61,298 nt of DNA from Promethearchaeota archaeon Loki_b32 (lineage in GTDB: Archaea; Asgardarchaeota; Lokiarchaeia; Sigyniarchaeales; SOKP01). The position numbers were made by a program, and so were the translations under genes. Under the pieces are notes generated by a model, which had not been told where the DNA came from, did no database searches, and was given only the letters and a program-made list of their open reading frames with translations. The DNA is taken from the NCBI GenBank assembly GCA_005223125.1, contig NJBH01000022.1, positions 1 through 61,298 on the forward strand, read 5' to 3'. Shown in pieces: positions 27,520-36,137 of this stretch. The stretch's first letter is position 1; the number at the start of each line of letters is the position of its first letter.

Positions 27520-27653
27520 GGGCCTGTAATCTAGCCTGGATTTCTATTTCCAATACGGAAAGTACCAGTAAGGGTGCCCGGCTTCGGACAAATTCGGCGG
27601 TTTTCGGCGAGCTTCGTTTTGGGATGTCGCAGGTTCAAATCCTGCCTGGCCCA
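27520..27653 (+). tRNA. tRNA-Arg (UCG) with two introns
   Basis: 134-base gene; removing two insertions of about 30 bases each gives a normal 74-base tRNA. Acceptor GGGCCTG/CTGGCCC has one T-T mismatch; discriminator A. T arm is GCAGG-TTCAAAT-CCTGC, variable loop ATGTC. The anticodon stem is CCCGG (27577-27581) pairing with TTGGG across an intron; anticodon TCG is at 27584-27586 followed by G37. The first insertion lies in the D loop, between AGCCTGGAT and GGGT, and contains the hairpin TTTCC-aatac-GGAAA flanked by CTGG/CCAG. The second is in the anticodon loop. CCA is not encoded. Splice points are estimated. Confidence 0.72.
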
Positions 27654-27785
27654 CTCTTAAGACTTTAAAATAATCTAGTTCTAGATTATAATCTCTTTTT
27701 AGTTTTTCTAGTCAAAAATCCACACGATCAGCCCATTCTATAAGTTTTAGAATAAAAATCGATTTAAGCTATTTTTAGTAATAAT

Positions 27786-29744
27786 TTATTTATTGAATAA
27801 GCTTACAATAAATATGGCTCCCTTATGTCTTCCTTCAGATTTTACGAGAATTTTACCACCATGTAATTCGATTATTTCTTTCGAGATATATAACCCAAGA
27901 CCAGATCCTTCAATATCAACACCTAAGTCCATACCATATCTTTCAATCTTACCGAATTTTTCAAATAATAATCCTTTTTCTTCATCTGTTATTCCGATAC
28001 CATTATCTCTAATTTGAATATCAGTGTAATCTTGTTTTTCAATGATGTTAACATGTATTTCACCATTTTTTGGTGTATTTTTAATAGCGTTTGATAGGAG
28101 GTTTGTGATTACTTGTTGGAGTCTAATTTTATCAATATTCAAATATACAGCATCTGGAAGTATCACATTTATAGTTTGATTACGATTATTTGTGAGGTAA
28201 GTCATTTCCTCAACACATTCCCTTATTAGTTTTGAGATATTTTGATTCCTTATTTTTAATTCTAATTTACCTGTTTCGATTCTTGAAGCATCAATTAAAT
28301 TTCCTACTAATTTCTTTAATCTCAGAGCCCCTCTATGAAGAATTTCAACGAAGTTCAATACATCATCATCTAATTTTTCTTTGAGATGTTTTAAGAGTAT
28401 TTGAGAAGCACCATAGATAGATGTTAAAGGAGTCTTTAATTTATGTGAAACTCGTATAATAATATCTCTTCTCATTTTGTTGAGTTCTAATAATTTTTTA
28501 TTTTCTTCAAGAATAATTCTTTCTGCCTTAATTTTTTCAGTAATATCTAATGTGGCAACAAGATCTGCTAATTTTCCTTTGTAATTTATTGTTTTGGATA
28601 TAATCTCTAGCCATATGATTTCACCGGATTTTTTAATGACCTTAAATTGTAGATTAGCTATCACGCCATTTGAATTAAAATATTTTTCATTAGCAATTTC
28701 TTTAACCATTTGTCTATCTTCAGGATGTATATGTAGAAAAAACTCTTTTGGCTCCCAATTTAAAATTTCATTAGAAGAATAACCTAAAGTTTTTGTAAAT
28801 TGTTGATTAACATACATAAACTTGAAATCTTGTAGGATTGCAATTCCTATAAAGGACTGTTCTGTAATAGTTCTGAATTTTTCTTCTGATTCTATTATTT
28901 TATGATCAGCAAGCTTACGATCTGTTATATCTTCAACTATAACTTAAATTAAATTCCTGTTACTTAATTTAACTAAAGATGAATGTAAAAATACCCATAT
29001 TAAACTTCTATCTTTCTTATAGAGTTGAATTTCTTTTGGAGTAGGAGTTTCTTCTTTAGATAAAGTTCTGAATCCATTCAAAACTATGGGTAAGAATTCT
29101 TTGGGAACAAGTTTTAGATTAATGAAATTTTTCCCTATCAGTTCTTCTTTTTTATAATTAAACACTCTTTCCACAGACGAGTTACATTTGAGAATTTTTC
29201 CATTAAAATCCATTAAAGCCACAGCAAAAGGAGAATCTTCAAATAATTGTCGATAATTTTCTTCTGATTCTATTAATTTTTGTTCTGAGACCTTTGATTC
29301 AGTTATATCATCAAATACGGTAATAAATTCCCCTTTATTTGGAGATCTTGTAGAAATTTTAAAGTAAGTATCCATTGGTGGAAAATAAGTTTCAAATGAG
29401 AGTGATTCTTGGGTTTCAGCTACTTTTGAATATAATTCTAAATACGGTGCTTGCTCAACATTATATACTTCAGTGGCTGTTTTATTTTTTACATCCTCTC
29501 TTTTAATTGAAAGAATTTTTTCATATTGGGGATTTACATCTGTAATTACATAATTAATAGGATATCCCCTGGCATCATAAACAATTTTATGAAAAGCTAT
29601 CCCACTCGTTGAACTCTTAAATAGAAAGTCATATTTAGTTTTCAACTTTTTAATATCTTCTTCTAATTCTAGGTTTTCATTAGAATTAGTTAAGCTGACT
29701 TTTTTATACTTGTCTCTCTCAATTTTTTGTTCTAGTTTTTCCAT
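27786..29744 (-). pseudogene. PAS-sensor histidine kinase interrupted by in-frame TAA
   Basis: A single 653-codon reading frame broken once. The upstream part (28944-29744, 266 residues) has a coiled start and two PAS domains (FLFKSSTSGIAFHK..., YRQLFEDSPFAVALMDFNG...). It ends at TAA directly after SNRNLI. The same frame continues without shift (VIVEDITDRKL... FRTITEQSFIGIAIL) into a third PAS domain, the phosphoacceptor H-box SHKLKTPLTSI, the N-box NLLSNAIKNTP, DNGIGIT and GSGLGLYISKEI (HATPase_c). Conserved sequence on both sides of the stop argues for a recent nonsense change of one gene. Internal restart at ATG 28817 would give a 343-residue kinase lacking the first sensors. Soluble; no response regulator is adjacent. 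Confidence 0.75.
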
Positions 29745-30328
29745 TTAATAACCCTTACCCATATTCTGCCGAATTAAAAAAAAATTTATAGATTATTATC
29801 AAAATCATTAATTCTCCTAAAGAACTCATTTTAAACGACTTTTACATATATACTTAGAAGTTTTTTAATATTATGTTAAAAGAAATATTATTCCATAAAG
29901 CCTAATTAATGTGTAATTTTTTATTAACTGTTTTAAGACTGATAAGATTTAAAAGAAAATTATCAAATTTTAATAATTTTACATAAAGATATAATATTTG
30001 GTTATTTAAATCTTTTTCTTTTTCTGATTTTTGCCTTACACAGAAACATTGAATTCTATTAAAATTTTATAGTTTTTAGCATTGTAGAGTGTTAAATCTC
30101 AAATTTTTAATTGCGATTAATTACTTATTTAAATTTAATAACTAGAAATTTAATAAAAATGTGTAATAAGATAAATTTTTTATATGCTTTATCTCGTAAT
30201 TTTATGCAAAAAAGAATGTTTATATACAAAAATCTTTATTAATTATAAAAAACATTTTAAAGTAAAAAAATACGGAAGTATAGAATTTTACTTTAAAGAC
30301 TGTATATATATAAAAAAGTGATTAATAA
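29745..30328. other. Long AT-rich intergenic region
   Basis: 584 bases between the divergent histidine kinase and the membrane protein. No tRNA, open frame or strong hairpin is seen. TATGCAAAAAA...TATATACAAAAA at about 30200-30231 resembles strings upstream of the other chemoreceptor gene (19755-19918). The downstream gene's ATG at 30329 has no strong Shine-Dalgarno site. Confidence 0.35.
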
Positions 30329-30637
30329 ATGCCAAGTTTGGAAATAAATGAATTGATGGTTCTAATAATCTTATCAATTCCAGTAGCTTTTTCACCTTAT
30401 CTTTTAAAAAAGAGAAGGGATATAATAAAATGGTTTCCAGGTTATTACGCTCTATTTATGGTGTTTCTATCAACAAACCTAGAAGCCTTTGTGGCACCTG
30501 ATACTTTTAATTTCATGGAGCACTTTTTTGCGATGATGGCGGGGATCCTAATGTGTGTTGCTGCTCTCTATGAATCCTACAGTAAGATCTTAAAAGGAAA
30601 ACCAATCAAATTAAATATAAAAAAGGTTGAACGGTGA
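30329..30637 (+). CDS. Small membrane protein upstream of chemoreceptor-like gene
   Basis: 102-residue protein with three hydrophobic helices ([18 protein letters not shown], a helix around [20 protein letters not shown] and [19 protein letters not shown]) and a basic cytoplasmic tail ([17 protein letters not shown]). The next gene's ATG is ten bases after its stop, and that gene's ribosome binding site GGTGAG overlaps this stop codon, so translation is probably coupled. It may be a membrane sensor subunit working with the chemoreceptor-like signalling protein. No family is recognised. Confidence 0.65.
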   Translation: MPSLEINELMVLIILSIPVAFSPYLLKKRRDIIKWFPGYYALFMVFLSTNLEAFVAPDTFNFMEHFFAMMAGILMCVAALYESYSKILKGKPIKLNIKKVER

Positions 30638-30647
30638 GAAAATAAAA

Positions 30648-31478
30648 ATGTTATTACAAATTGATCCTACCGATCTCCTTGATGGAGGTTTTAATTTAGT
30701 TGGAATGATTTTCTTTATAATTGCTGTGTTTATTTCGGTTTTTATTTATTTTAAAAGAAGAACACCAACTAATGCAATATATGTCTTTTCTGTAATTGGA
30801 GGTACATTATATACCTTAGGAAATCTTCTTGACAAGTGGCAACTATGGGATTCTGATTATGCTGACGCTTTTGGTGAGAGTTTTGGATTGTTTATTGGAA
30901 CAGTAGCCTTATTTTTTGCTGTGATTCCTTTCTTAGAGCAAAAACTTGAAAAATCAAGTAATAAAATGAAAGGAGTTATAGAAGCAGCATCCAATGCTAG
31001 TATAAATGTAGCCAATATTGCTAATGAATTAGCAGCTAGTGCCAGTGAAGTAAATGCAGCATCCGAGGAAATTGCATCTTCAACTCAAGAAATGACAACT
31101 AATACTGAGGATGTTATACGCTCCACTAATGAGATAAATAATGTAATGAGCATTATAACTAATATTTCTGATCAAACAAACCTCTTAGCTTTGAATGCCA
31201 GTATTGAGGCAGGAAGAGCAGGTGAACAAGGAAGAGGTTTTGCAGTGGTTGCAGATGAGGTCAGAAAATTAGCTGAAGAATCAAAAGCCGCTGTAAGAAA
31301 CACTAATGATAAGATAAGGGATGTAATTAATAAGATTAACAACTCATTTGGTGCAATGGAAGGAATAAGTGTTTCTGCAGAACAGCAGACAGCATCAATG
31401 GAAGAAGTTTCATCTACTGCTCATAAGTTAGGCACTTTAGCAGAAGATTTAAAGACTTCATTAGCATTAGATGAATAA
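30648..31478 (+). CDS. Membrane-anchored chemoreceptor signalling protein
   Basis: About 276 residues. Three N-terminal hydrophobic helices ([51 protein letters not shown]) lead straight into a short methyl-accepting signalling domain: [20 protein letters not shown], the tip [21 protein letters not shown] and [17 protein letters not shown]. It lacks an extracellular sensor and a HAMP domain, so input must come through the membrane helices or the small membrane protein encoded just upstream. ATG 30648 is preferred over TTG 30627 because GGTGAG lies ten bases before it. A strong hairpin terminator follows at 31590. Confidence 0.82.
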   Translation: MLLQIDPTDLLDGGFNLVGMIFFIIAVFISVFIYFKRRTPTNAIYVFSVIGGTLYTLGNLLDKWQLWDSDYADAFGESFGLFIGTVALFFAVIPFLEQKLEKSSNKMKGVIEAASNASINVANIANELAASASEVNAASEEIASSTQEMTTNTEDVIRSTNEINNVMSIITNISDQTNLLALNASIEAGRAGEQGRGFAVVADEVRKLAEESKAAVRNTNDKIRDVINKINNSFGAMEGISVSAEQQTASMEEVSSTAHKLGTLAEDLKTSLALDE

Positions 31479-31589
31479 TTCAATTTTAGAGGTGTAGAAG
31501 TATAACTCTAAATTATTTTTTTTTTCATTTTTTTTTATTATAATTTATGCTTATAAATGCAAATCCTAGACTATTCTGAATTCAATAAC

Positions 31590-31624
31590 AAGGGGCTTAT
31601 CTTTAATAGATAAGCCTCTTTTTT
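31590..31624 (+). terminator. Hairpin and T-run terminator
   Basis: AAGGGGCTTATC (31590-31601) pairs with GATAAGCCTCTT (31609-31620) around a seven-base loop, with one G-T pair. It is followed directly by six Ts. It lies about 110 bases after the chemoreceptor-like gene and looks like an intrinsic terminator. This is the clearest hairpin-plus-T-run in the window; archaea often terminate on T-runs alone. Confidence 0.7.
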
Positions 31625-31723
31625 CACTTTTTTTAAAAATTTAAATATTAGTGTAAAAGAAAATTTATATATGTAAAACCTCATAAATATGTATAAAAAG
31701 AAATATTTATTTTCTAATTAGAG

Positions 31724-32617
31724 GTGGGCACCATCCCAGATGATTTGAAAAAAACAAAAGAAATGGAGAATTTTGAGAAAGAGACAGGAAAGAGGGCCAT
31801 TTGGCGGGGAAGTATTACAGAGACTTTTAAAAAATGGCAAAAAGGAGAAGATGATTTCGACATAGATAAAGAAAGAATATCATTATATGTGTCTAAGGAT
31901 ATTAAAGATGAATGGTTAAACTTTGCGAGTAATAACGAGTATTCAACTTTATCTAAATTGATTAGAGAAGCTTTGAAGTTCTTTATTGAGTATAGATCAA
32001 AAATCATTATTAAATATAAAAATGTGGATATTGACCTTCTATCAAGTTTGTCACATGATTTAAAGGAACCTTTGACTTCAATTAAAGGATATTTACAATT
32101 AATTATTGAAGCGCATGGAAATACTTTAGAAGATAAGGTTATATCAATTATAAAGAATGTTTTAGGCCAATGCTCAATCCTTGAGAACAAGATCATTGAT
32201 TATTTAGATAAATTTGAAACTGAAAAAGAAGAGGAAACTAATGGATTGAGTGAGTATGATCTGTTGTTAATTGAGGACGACGTTGAAACAGTGAATTTGT
32301 TAACCAGTTATTTCGACTCATTAGGATTTTCTTGCAAAGGGGTTTTGAGTGGTTTTAAAGGTCTTAAGGAACTCAAGAGACATATTCCAAAACTAATCCT
32401 ACTTGATATAATTTTACCAGATATTAATGGTTATGAAGTTTTGAAAAGAATTAGAGCTGACAGTAAGTTGAAAGATATACCAGTGTTTTTCTTAACTGCA
32501 ATTCCAAATATTGAAGTTGAAAAGAAGATCACCAAATTAGGTGCTACAGGTGCAATCTTAAAGCCTTTTAATTTATCTGATTTTGATACATTACATAAGT
32601 ATTTGAATAGTAAATAA
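31724..32617 (+). CDS. RHH / HisKA / receiver hybrid regulator
   Basis: 297-residue protein with an unusual domain order. Residues 14-45 are a basic segment (EKETGKRAIWRGSITETF). Residues 51-91 resemble a ribbon-helix-helix DNA-binding domain (RISLYVSKDIKDEW ... STLSKLIREALKFF). Residues 104-160 are a HisKA dimerisation helix pair with H111 in SSLSHDLKEPLTSIKGY but no HATPase domain. Residues 178-297 are a receiver with the acidic pocket E184-D185-D186, phosphoacceptor D228 in LILLDIILPDINGYE and a lysine in LKPFN. It could receive phosphate from a separate kinase and bind DNA directly. The start is GTG 31724, or ATG 31763 if GAGGTGGG serves as a distant ribosome site. Confidence 0.75.
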   Translation: MGTIPDDLKKTKEMENFEKETGKRAIWRGSITETFKKWQKGEDDFDIDKERISLYVSKDIKDEWLNFASNNEYSTLSKLIREALKFFIEYRSKIIIKYKNVDIDLLSSLSHDLKEPLTSIKGYLQLIIEAHGNTLEDKVISIIKNVLGQCSILENKIIDYLDKFETEKEEETNGLSEYDLLLIEDDVETVNLLTSYFDSLGFSCKGVLSGFKGLKELKRHIPKLILLDIILPDINGYEVLKRIRADSKLKDIPVFFLTAIPNIEVEKKITKLGATGAILKPFNLSDFDTLHKYLNSK

Positions 32618-32764
32618 AGATCAAATTTATGGGATCAATATTCATTCAAACTTTTTGTTGTCAAAAATTATAATATTGATCAAAAATTAAATTTAAATAC
32701 TTGGAATATGATTATTTTATTAACACAAAAGATTTCTTGAGCACAAAAATTTTAAAATAAATCA

Positions 32765-33583
32765 ATGATAACCGTAAATGAAAACTACCAAAATTTAGTG
32801 GAAAATACCCAGATTTTCCAATTACGTGGTTTTTCTATCTCAGAAATAAATATAGAGGGAAATCTCGAGATTATTTTTCAAAAAGGGATTGGGATCACGC
32901 TTACAGGGAGAATTATTGATATATATAAAGAGGAATTACTAATTAAAAGACAGGGATACATTAGAGACATCGTAGGAACTCTTACTGTATATATGCATTT
33001 CTTTGAAAGAGAGGAAGAGAACAAGCTAATTTTCATGTATATTGATAATATTGAGAATCCCATGAAATACACTGAACTTTATCAGCTATCAAAAAGAGTA
33101 TATAAATGCATTATTTCTAACACCTCAAAAACCGAGATAAGCAAATTTTGTAATAAGATGATCAAAATTCCAAAAGCTCAAGGAATAGTTGGAGTCTTTA
33201 TTATCGATAAAGCAGGGTTCTTATATTATTCAAAGATAAGAAAAAATAGACCAAATATGGCGAATAATAATTTCCAAATCGCTGGTTTTATTTCCGCTAT
33301 ATTAATATATTCACAAGATTTTATTGCTGGAGAAGAATATGGATTAAAACTTGAAGATATTGATCTAGGCGATCAACATTTTTATGTTAAAACTAAAAAA
33401 GGAGTAATCTTTGCATATCTGGTCGACAAAACTAAATGTACAGAAAATATTAAAAGATATATGCAATTGATAATGGAAGAATTTTTAGAAAAGTACTATT
33501 CTTCCCATATTGTGGAGTTTAAAGGTGATTTAGCACCTTTTCATAGTTTTGAAGAAGTGATTGATCAATATTTTGAAATATGA
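32765..33583 (+). CDS. Hypothetical protein with longin/Roadblock-like C-terminal half
   Basis: 272-residue protein. The first 120 residues form a beta-rich domain (IGITLTGRIIDIYKEELLIKRQGYIRDI). Residues 145-250 have the strand-helix order of longin/Roadblock domains: VGVFIIDKAGFLYYSKI, QIAGFISAILIYSQDFI, LGDQHFYVKTKKGVIFAYLVDK and a long terminal helix. Such domains bind small GTPases in Asgard archaea and eukaryotes. The following gene encodes a canonical Roadblock protein, supporting a shared GTPase-regulation theme. The assignment is by fold pattern only. Confidence 0.45.
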   Translation: MITVNENYQNLVENTQIFQLRGFSISEINIEGNLEIIFQKGIGITLTGRIIDIYKEELLIKRQGYIRDIVGTLTVYMHFFEREEENKLIFMYIDNIENPMKYTELYQLSKRVYKCIISNTSKTEISKFCNKMIKIPKAQGIVGVFIIDKAGFLYYSKIRKNRPNMANNNFQIAGFISAILIYSQDFIAGEEYGLKLEDIDLGDQHFYVKTKKGVIFAYLVDKTKCTENIKRYMQLIMEEFLEKYYSSHIVEFKGDLAPFHSFEEVIDQYFEI

Positions 33584-33805
33584 CTGATTATTTTTTGGTT
33601 TTCGAAACATATTTCAGAATAAAAATATCAATTTCTCTTAAACTATTTATCTGGATACTTTTTATTTTATCAAGATTTAAAGATAAAACGACAAATTATA
33701 TCCAAAATTATATATAATTATTAATAACGCAATAAATAATATCATAGCGTCAATCATAAAATTTATTAAATTTATTTATTAATACCAAAGGTTATATATA
33801 ACATA

Positions 33806-34159
33806 ATGACCGCAACACTTCAGCTTGACCTTGTTCTCGACAGTTTAATAAAGACATTGGGAGCTAAAGTTTATTTTGTCATAATAACATCTGAAAATGG
33901 AGCTGTGATTAAGTCTTATATAAATCAAGAATTCAATAAATCTTCAATTGGGTTAAATATGTCGCAATTATATGAACTCGCTGAAGAAATAACCTCTGAA
34001 ATCGGTGTTCATGACCCTGATTTCAATGTAATTCATTCAGATAATTTTTATATCTTGTCCATTAAAATACTTGGGAAAATAGTAATTGTACTTACAGAAG
34101 ATCAAGTAGAATTTTCATCTATTTTTGAAATTATAAATAAGTGTATAGTTACAAATTAA
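33806..34159 (+). CDS. Roadblock/LC7-domain protein
   Basis: 117-residue single-domain protein. The pattern fits Roadblock/LC7: an N-terminal helix (LDLVLDSLIKTLGA), strand KVYFVIITSENGAVIKSY, a central helix (MSQLYELAEEITSEIG), then FNVIHSDNFYILSIKIL and KIVIVLTEDQVEFSSIFEII. These proteins bind or activate Ras-like and MglA-like GTPases and are abundant in Asgard genomes. The nearest GTPase in the window is at 6799-7434, far away, so the partner is unknown. Its stop codon lies inside the first copy of a 21-base tandem repeat. Confidence 0.75.
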   Translation: MTATLQLDLVLDSLIKTLGAKVYFVIITSENGAVIKSYINQEFNKSSIGLNMSQLYELAEEITSEIGVHDPDFNVIHSDNFYILSIKILGKIVIVLTEDQVEFSSIFEIINKCIVTN

Positions 34160-34194
34160 ATAATATTGATTTTAAATTAAATAATATTGATTTT
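34153..34194. repeat. Perfect 21-base tandem repeat, two copies
   Basis: AAATTAAATAATATTGATTTT occurs at 34153-34173 and again, unchanged, at 34174-34194. The first copy contains the Roadblock gene's stop codon. It is probably a recent slippage or duplication event at the gene end. Confidence 0.85.
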
Positions 34195-34308
34195 ATCATA
34201 GGTTAATAGACATTTAAATTAAAAGCTAAACATTTATAAAATTCCCTAACTAATAACTTATCAATTCAATCTAAGTATAAACATCATAAGAAAAATAAGT
34301 GTATTAAT

Positions 34309-34794
34309 GTGAAATATGAAAAAAATCAATATTCTGAAGGATTTTCAATTTGTGCTTTGATTATTGCGGGAGCATTCTTGTATTGGGGGATAAATAGTTT
34401 TATTAATTGGGGAGATGGTTTTGAATGGTGGGGTTTTATATCAACTGGAATTGGAATAGCTATTTTACTTAGTCAAATATTTGCAATAACTAATAGAAGT
34501 AAACTAAGGAATGTAGTTTTATCAGAATTCCAAGAAAATCCAGAGGCAACAGTAGACGATATTAGTAAGAGTACTGGAATTACTCAAAAAGATATTCAGG
34601 CAATAATTTTAGATTTAAAAGCTTCAGGTCAATTACGAGGTAAATTTAATACAACCACAGGACAAATTAAGCATTTATCAATACCTGAAAAAGAAGTTCC
34701 TGCTGAAGAACGAGCAAAATATTGTTCTAATTGTGGAACCCCTATAACAAAAGATGCCGCACAATTTTGTTCATATTGTGGAGCTCAAATATAA
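34309..34794 (+). CDS. Membrane, winged-helix and zinc-ribbon protein
   Basis: 161-residue protein. Two membrane helices (ICALIIAGAFLYWGINSF and WWGFISTGIGIAILLSQIFA) are followed by a short winged-helix-like segment (LSEFQENPEATVDDISKSTGITQKDIQAIILDLKASGQLRG). The protein ends in a zinc ribbon of the CSNCGTPIT ... CSYCGAQI type. The layout suggests a membrane-bound DNA- or protein-binding regulator. The start is GTG 34309; no better codon keeps both helices. It is convergent with the inositol gene cluster. Confidence 0.65.
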   Translation: MKYEKNQYSEGFSICALIIAGAFLYWGINSFINWGDGFEWWGFISTGIGIAILLSQIFAITNRSKLRNVVLSEFQENPEATVDDISKSTGITQKDIQAIILDLKASGQLRGKFNTTTGQIKHLSIPEKEVPAEERAKYCSNCGTPITKDAAQFCSYCGAQI

Positions 34795-34844
34795 TCAAAA
34801 CATATTTTTTTTACTTATACTTATAAAGGAAAACAAGAGATATT

Positions 34845-35816
34845 TTAAGGAGGATATCTCAATTCGTAAATACTTTTACCACCATTAAGCGGTCCTTTAA
34901 TATATGGTTCAATTTCTTTTGGATCTCGTTGAGTAATTCCTTCGATAGGGGGTAACTTTCCTGGTGGAAACATTTTTAATATATCATTAACGAGGCTTTC
35001 CAAATAATCTAGAAATGCTTCAATACCTGGTTTTCCTTTTTCAAATGTAGCTTTACTAGGACATCCAACATGGCCCTCAGGATAAGCAGAAACTTCAATA
35101 GGTCCAAATCCCACTTGACCATACCATTTGATTGGGCGTTGATAAATATTTCCTGCTTTATCTACATGACCTTCTGGCATCCAACCTACATGAGTATTAT
35201 CTTCACATGAATCTATCTTCTTCACCATCTCAGGGAAAAGTGTCATTGAAAAAGAAGTTTCAGCTTCATCTGCATGAATAAAAGGTGTTTCAAATGGACC
35301 TCCATGCTCTTGATCCATACAATGTTGAGGAATTGCGTGATACCAATTGACATTGCATATTACCATAGGTAATTGATAGTTTTTAGCAAATTCGTGTATT
35401 GCACTCGGAATTACATATTCTTGACCATGACCGTTTAATAGTATCATTTTCCTAAAGCCCATATTCCAGCATCCAGCCATCACTGATCTTAATAGAGATT
35501 TAAAAGTCTCTTCGGGAACAATGATAGTCCCTGGCATTCCTAAATGATGATATGGATGCGAACCATACCAAGTTGGTTGAGCAACAGTGCATCCAGTTTT
35601 TTGTGCTACTAATTCCGCCATTCGTGTTACCAAGAAAGTGTCTTCTCCAATACAAGCTGCAGGTCCATGATTTTCAGTTGATCCACAGGGAATGATAATA
35701 ACATCATTCTTTTTTAAGCGTTCATTGATTTCACGAATGGACATTGTTTGAAGATATATACCACTCGGTTTATCCATGTGACCAAATTCTTTGGGAGGTA
35801 AATTCCAGTCTGTCAT
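34845..35816 (-). CDS. iolN: Creatininase-family hydrolase, probable IolN
   Basis: 323-residue enzyme of the creatininase superfamily. Metal-binding motifs are PCGSTENHGPAACIGEDTF, NGHGQE and HADEAETSF, in the family's spacing. In Thermotoga maritima a protein of this superfamily (IolN) opens the ring of the diketo-inositol made by IolM, giving 5-keto-L-gluconate. Here it sits with clear IolM, IolO and IolG homologues, so the same step is likely. A generic creatinine amidohydrolase is the alternative but has no supporting context. It is divergent from iolO across a region with an inverted repeat. Confidence 0.72.
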   Translation of the reverse strand: MTDWNLPPKEFGHMDKPSGIYLQTMSIREINERLKKNDVIIIPCGSTENHGPAACIGEDTFLVTRMAELVAQKTGCTVAQPTWYGSHPYHHLGMPGTIIVPEETFKSLLRSVMAGCWNMGFRKMILLNGHGQEYVIPSAIHEFAKNYQLPMVICNVNWYHAIPQHCMDQEHGGPFETPFIHADEAETSFSMTLFPEMVKKIDSCEDNTHVGWMPEGHVDKAGNIYQRPIKWYGQVGFGPIEVSAYPEGHVGCPSKATFEKGKPGIEAFLDYLESLVNDILKMFPPGKLPPIEGITQRDPKEIEPYIKGPLNGGKSIYELRYPP

Positions 35817-36137
35817 ATTTCTATATCATCATTCAGAAAATTTAAATTTATTATTACTATTTGCTTAAATTAAATATGAACTAATTATGTAAGCTTTTTT
35901 TTATTTTTTAATTTAAACGGCATACCCGTTTAGTTTAAATTATTATATATGGTTTTTGAATCAGTACGCAAAACTCTCTTATTGAATAAACCTCTTTTTA
36001 GGAGGTAATTCCCATTTACTCATTTTATTTCACATGAAAAAATCTATATATAAATAAATGATCCATTAGTTTAAACTCTTAAAGTATTAAATTAATATTG
36101 TTATATTAGTAAATTTCTATTCTATAAGGAAAAGACG
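35817..36137. other. iolN-iolO divergent intergenic region
   Basis: 321 bases with no gene. It contains the inverted repeat described at 35911-35940 and an isolated palindrome GTTTAAAC at 36069-36076. Both promoters should lie here. TAAGGAAAAGACG before ATG 36138 is the likely ribosome binding region of iolO. Confidence 0.4.
35911..35940. promoter_or_regulatory. Candidate operator between iolN and iolO
   Basis: ATTTAAAC and GTTTAAAT form perfect 8-base arms around 14 bases. A second inner pair (AAACGG at 35915-35920, CCGTTT at 35926-35931) overlaps them. The dense two-fold symmetry in a divergent catabolic promoter region suggests a repressor or activator site. GTTTAAAC recurs at 36069-36076, nearer to iolO. 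No regulator gene is adjacent. Confidence 0.45.

Noticed and set aside
27584-27623. Reading the intron-bearing tRNA as tRNA-Pro (TGG or CGG)
   Set aside because: TTTTGGGA near the 3' side looks like a Pro anticodon loop, but TTGGG is needed to pair with CCCGG as the anticodon stem and the variable loop ATGTC follows it directly; Arg-UCG gives the consistent fold.
28942-28950. Stop codon in the histidine kinase as a recoded amino acid
   Set aside because: The codon is TAA; selenocysteine uses TGA and pyrrolysine TAG, so recoding is not supported.
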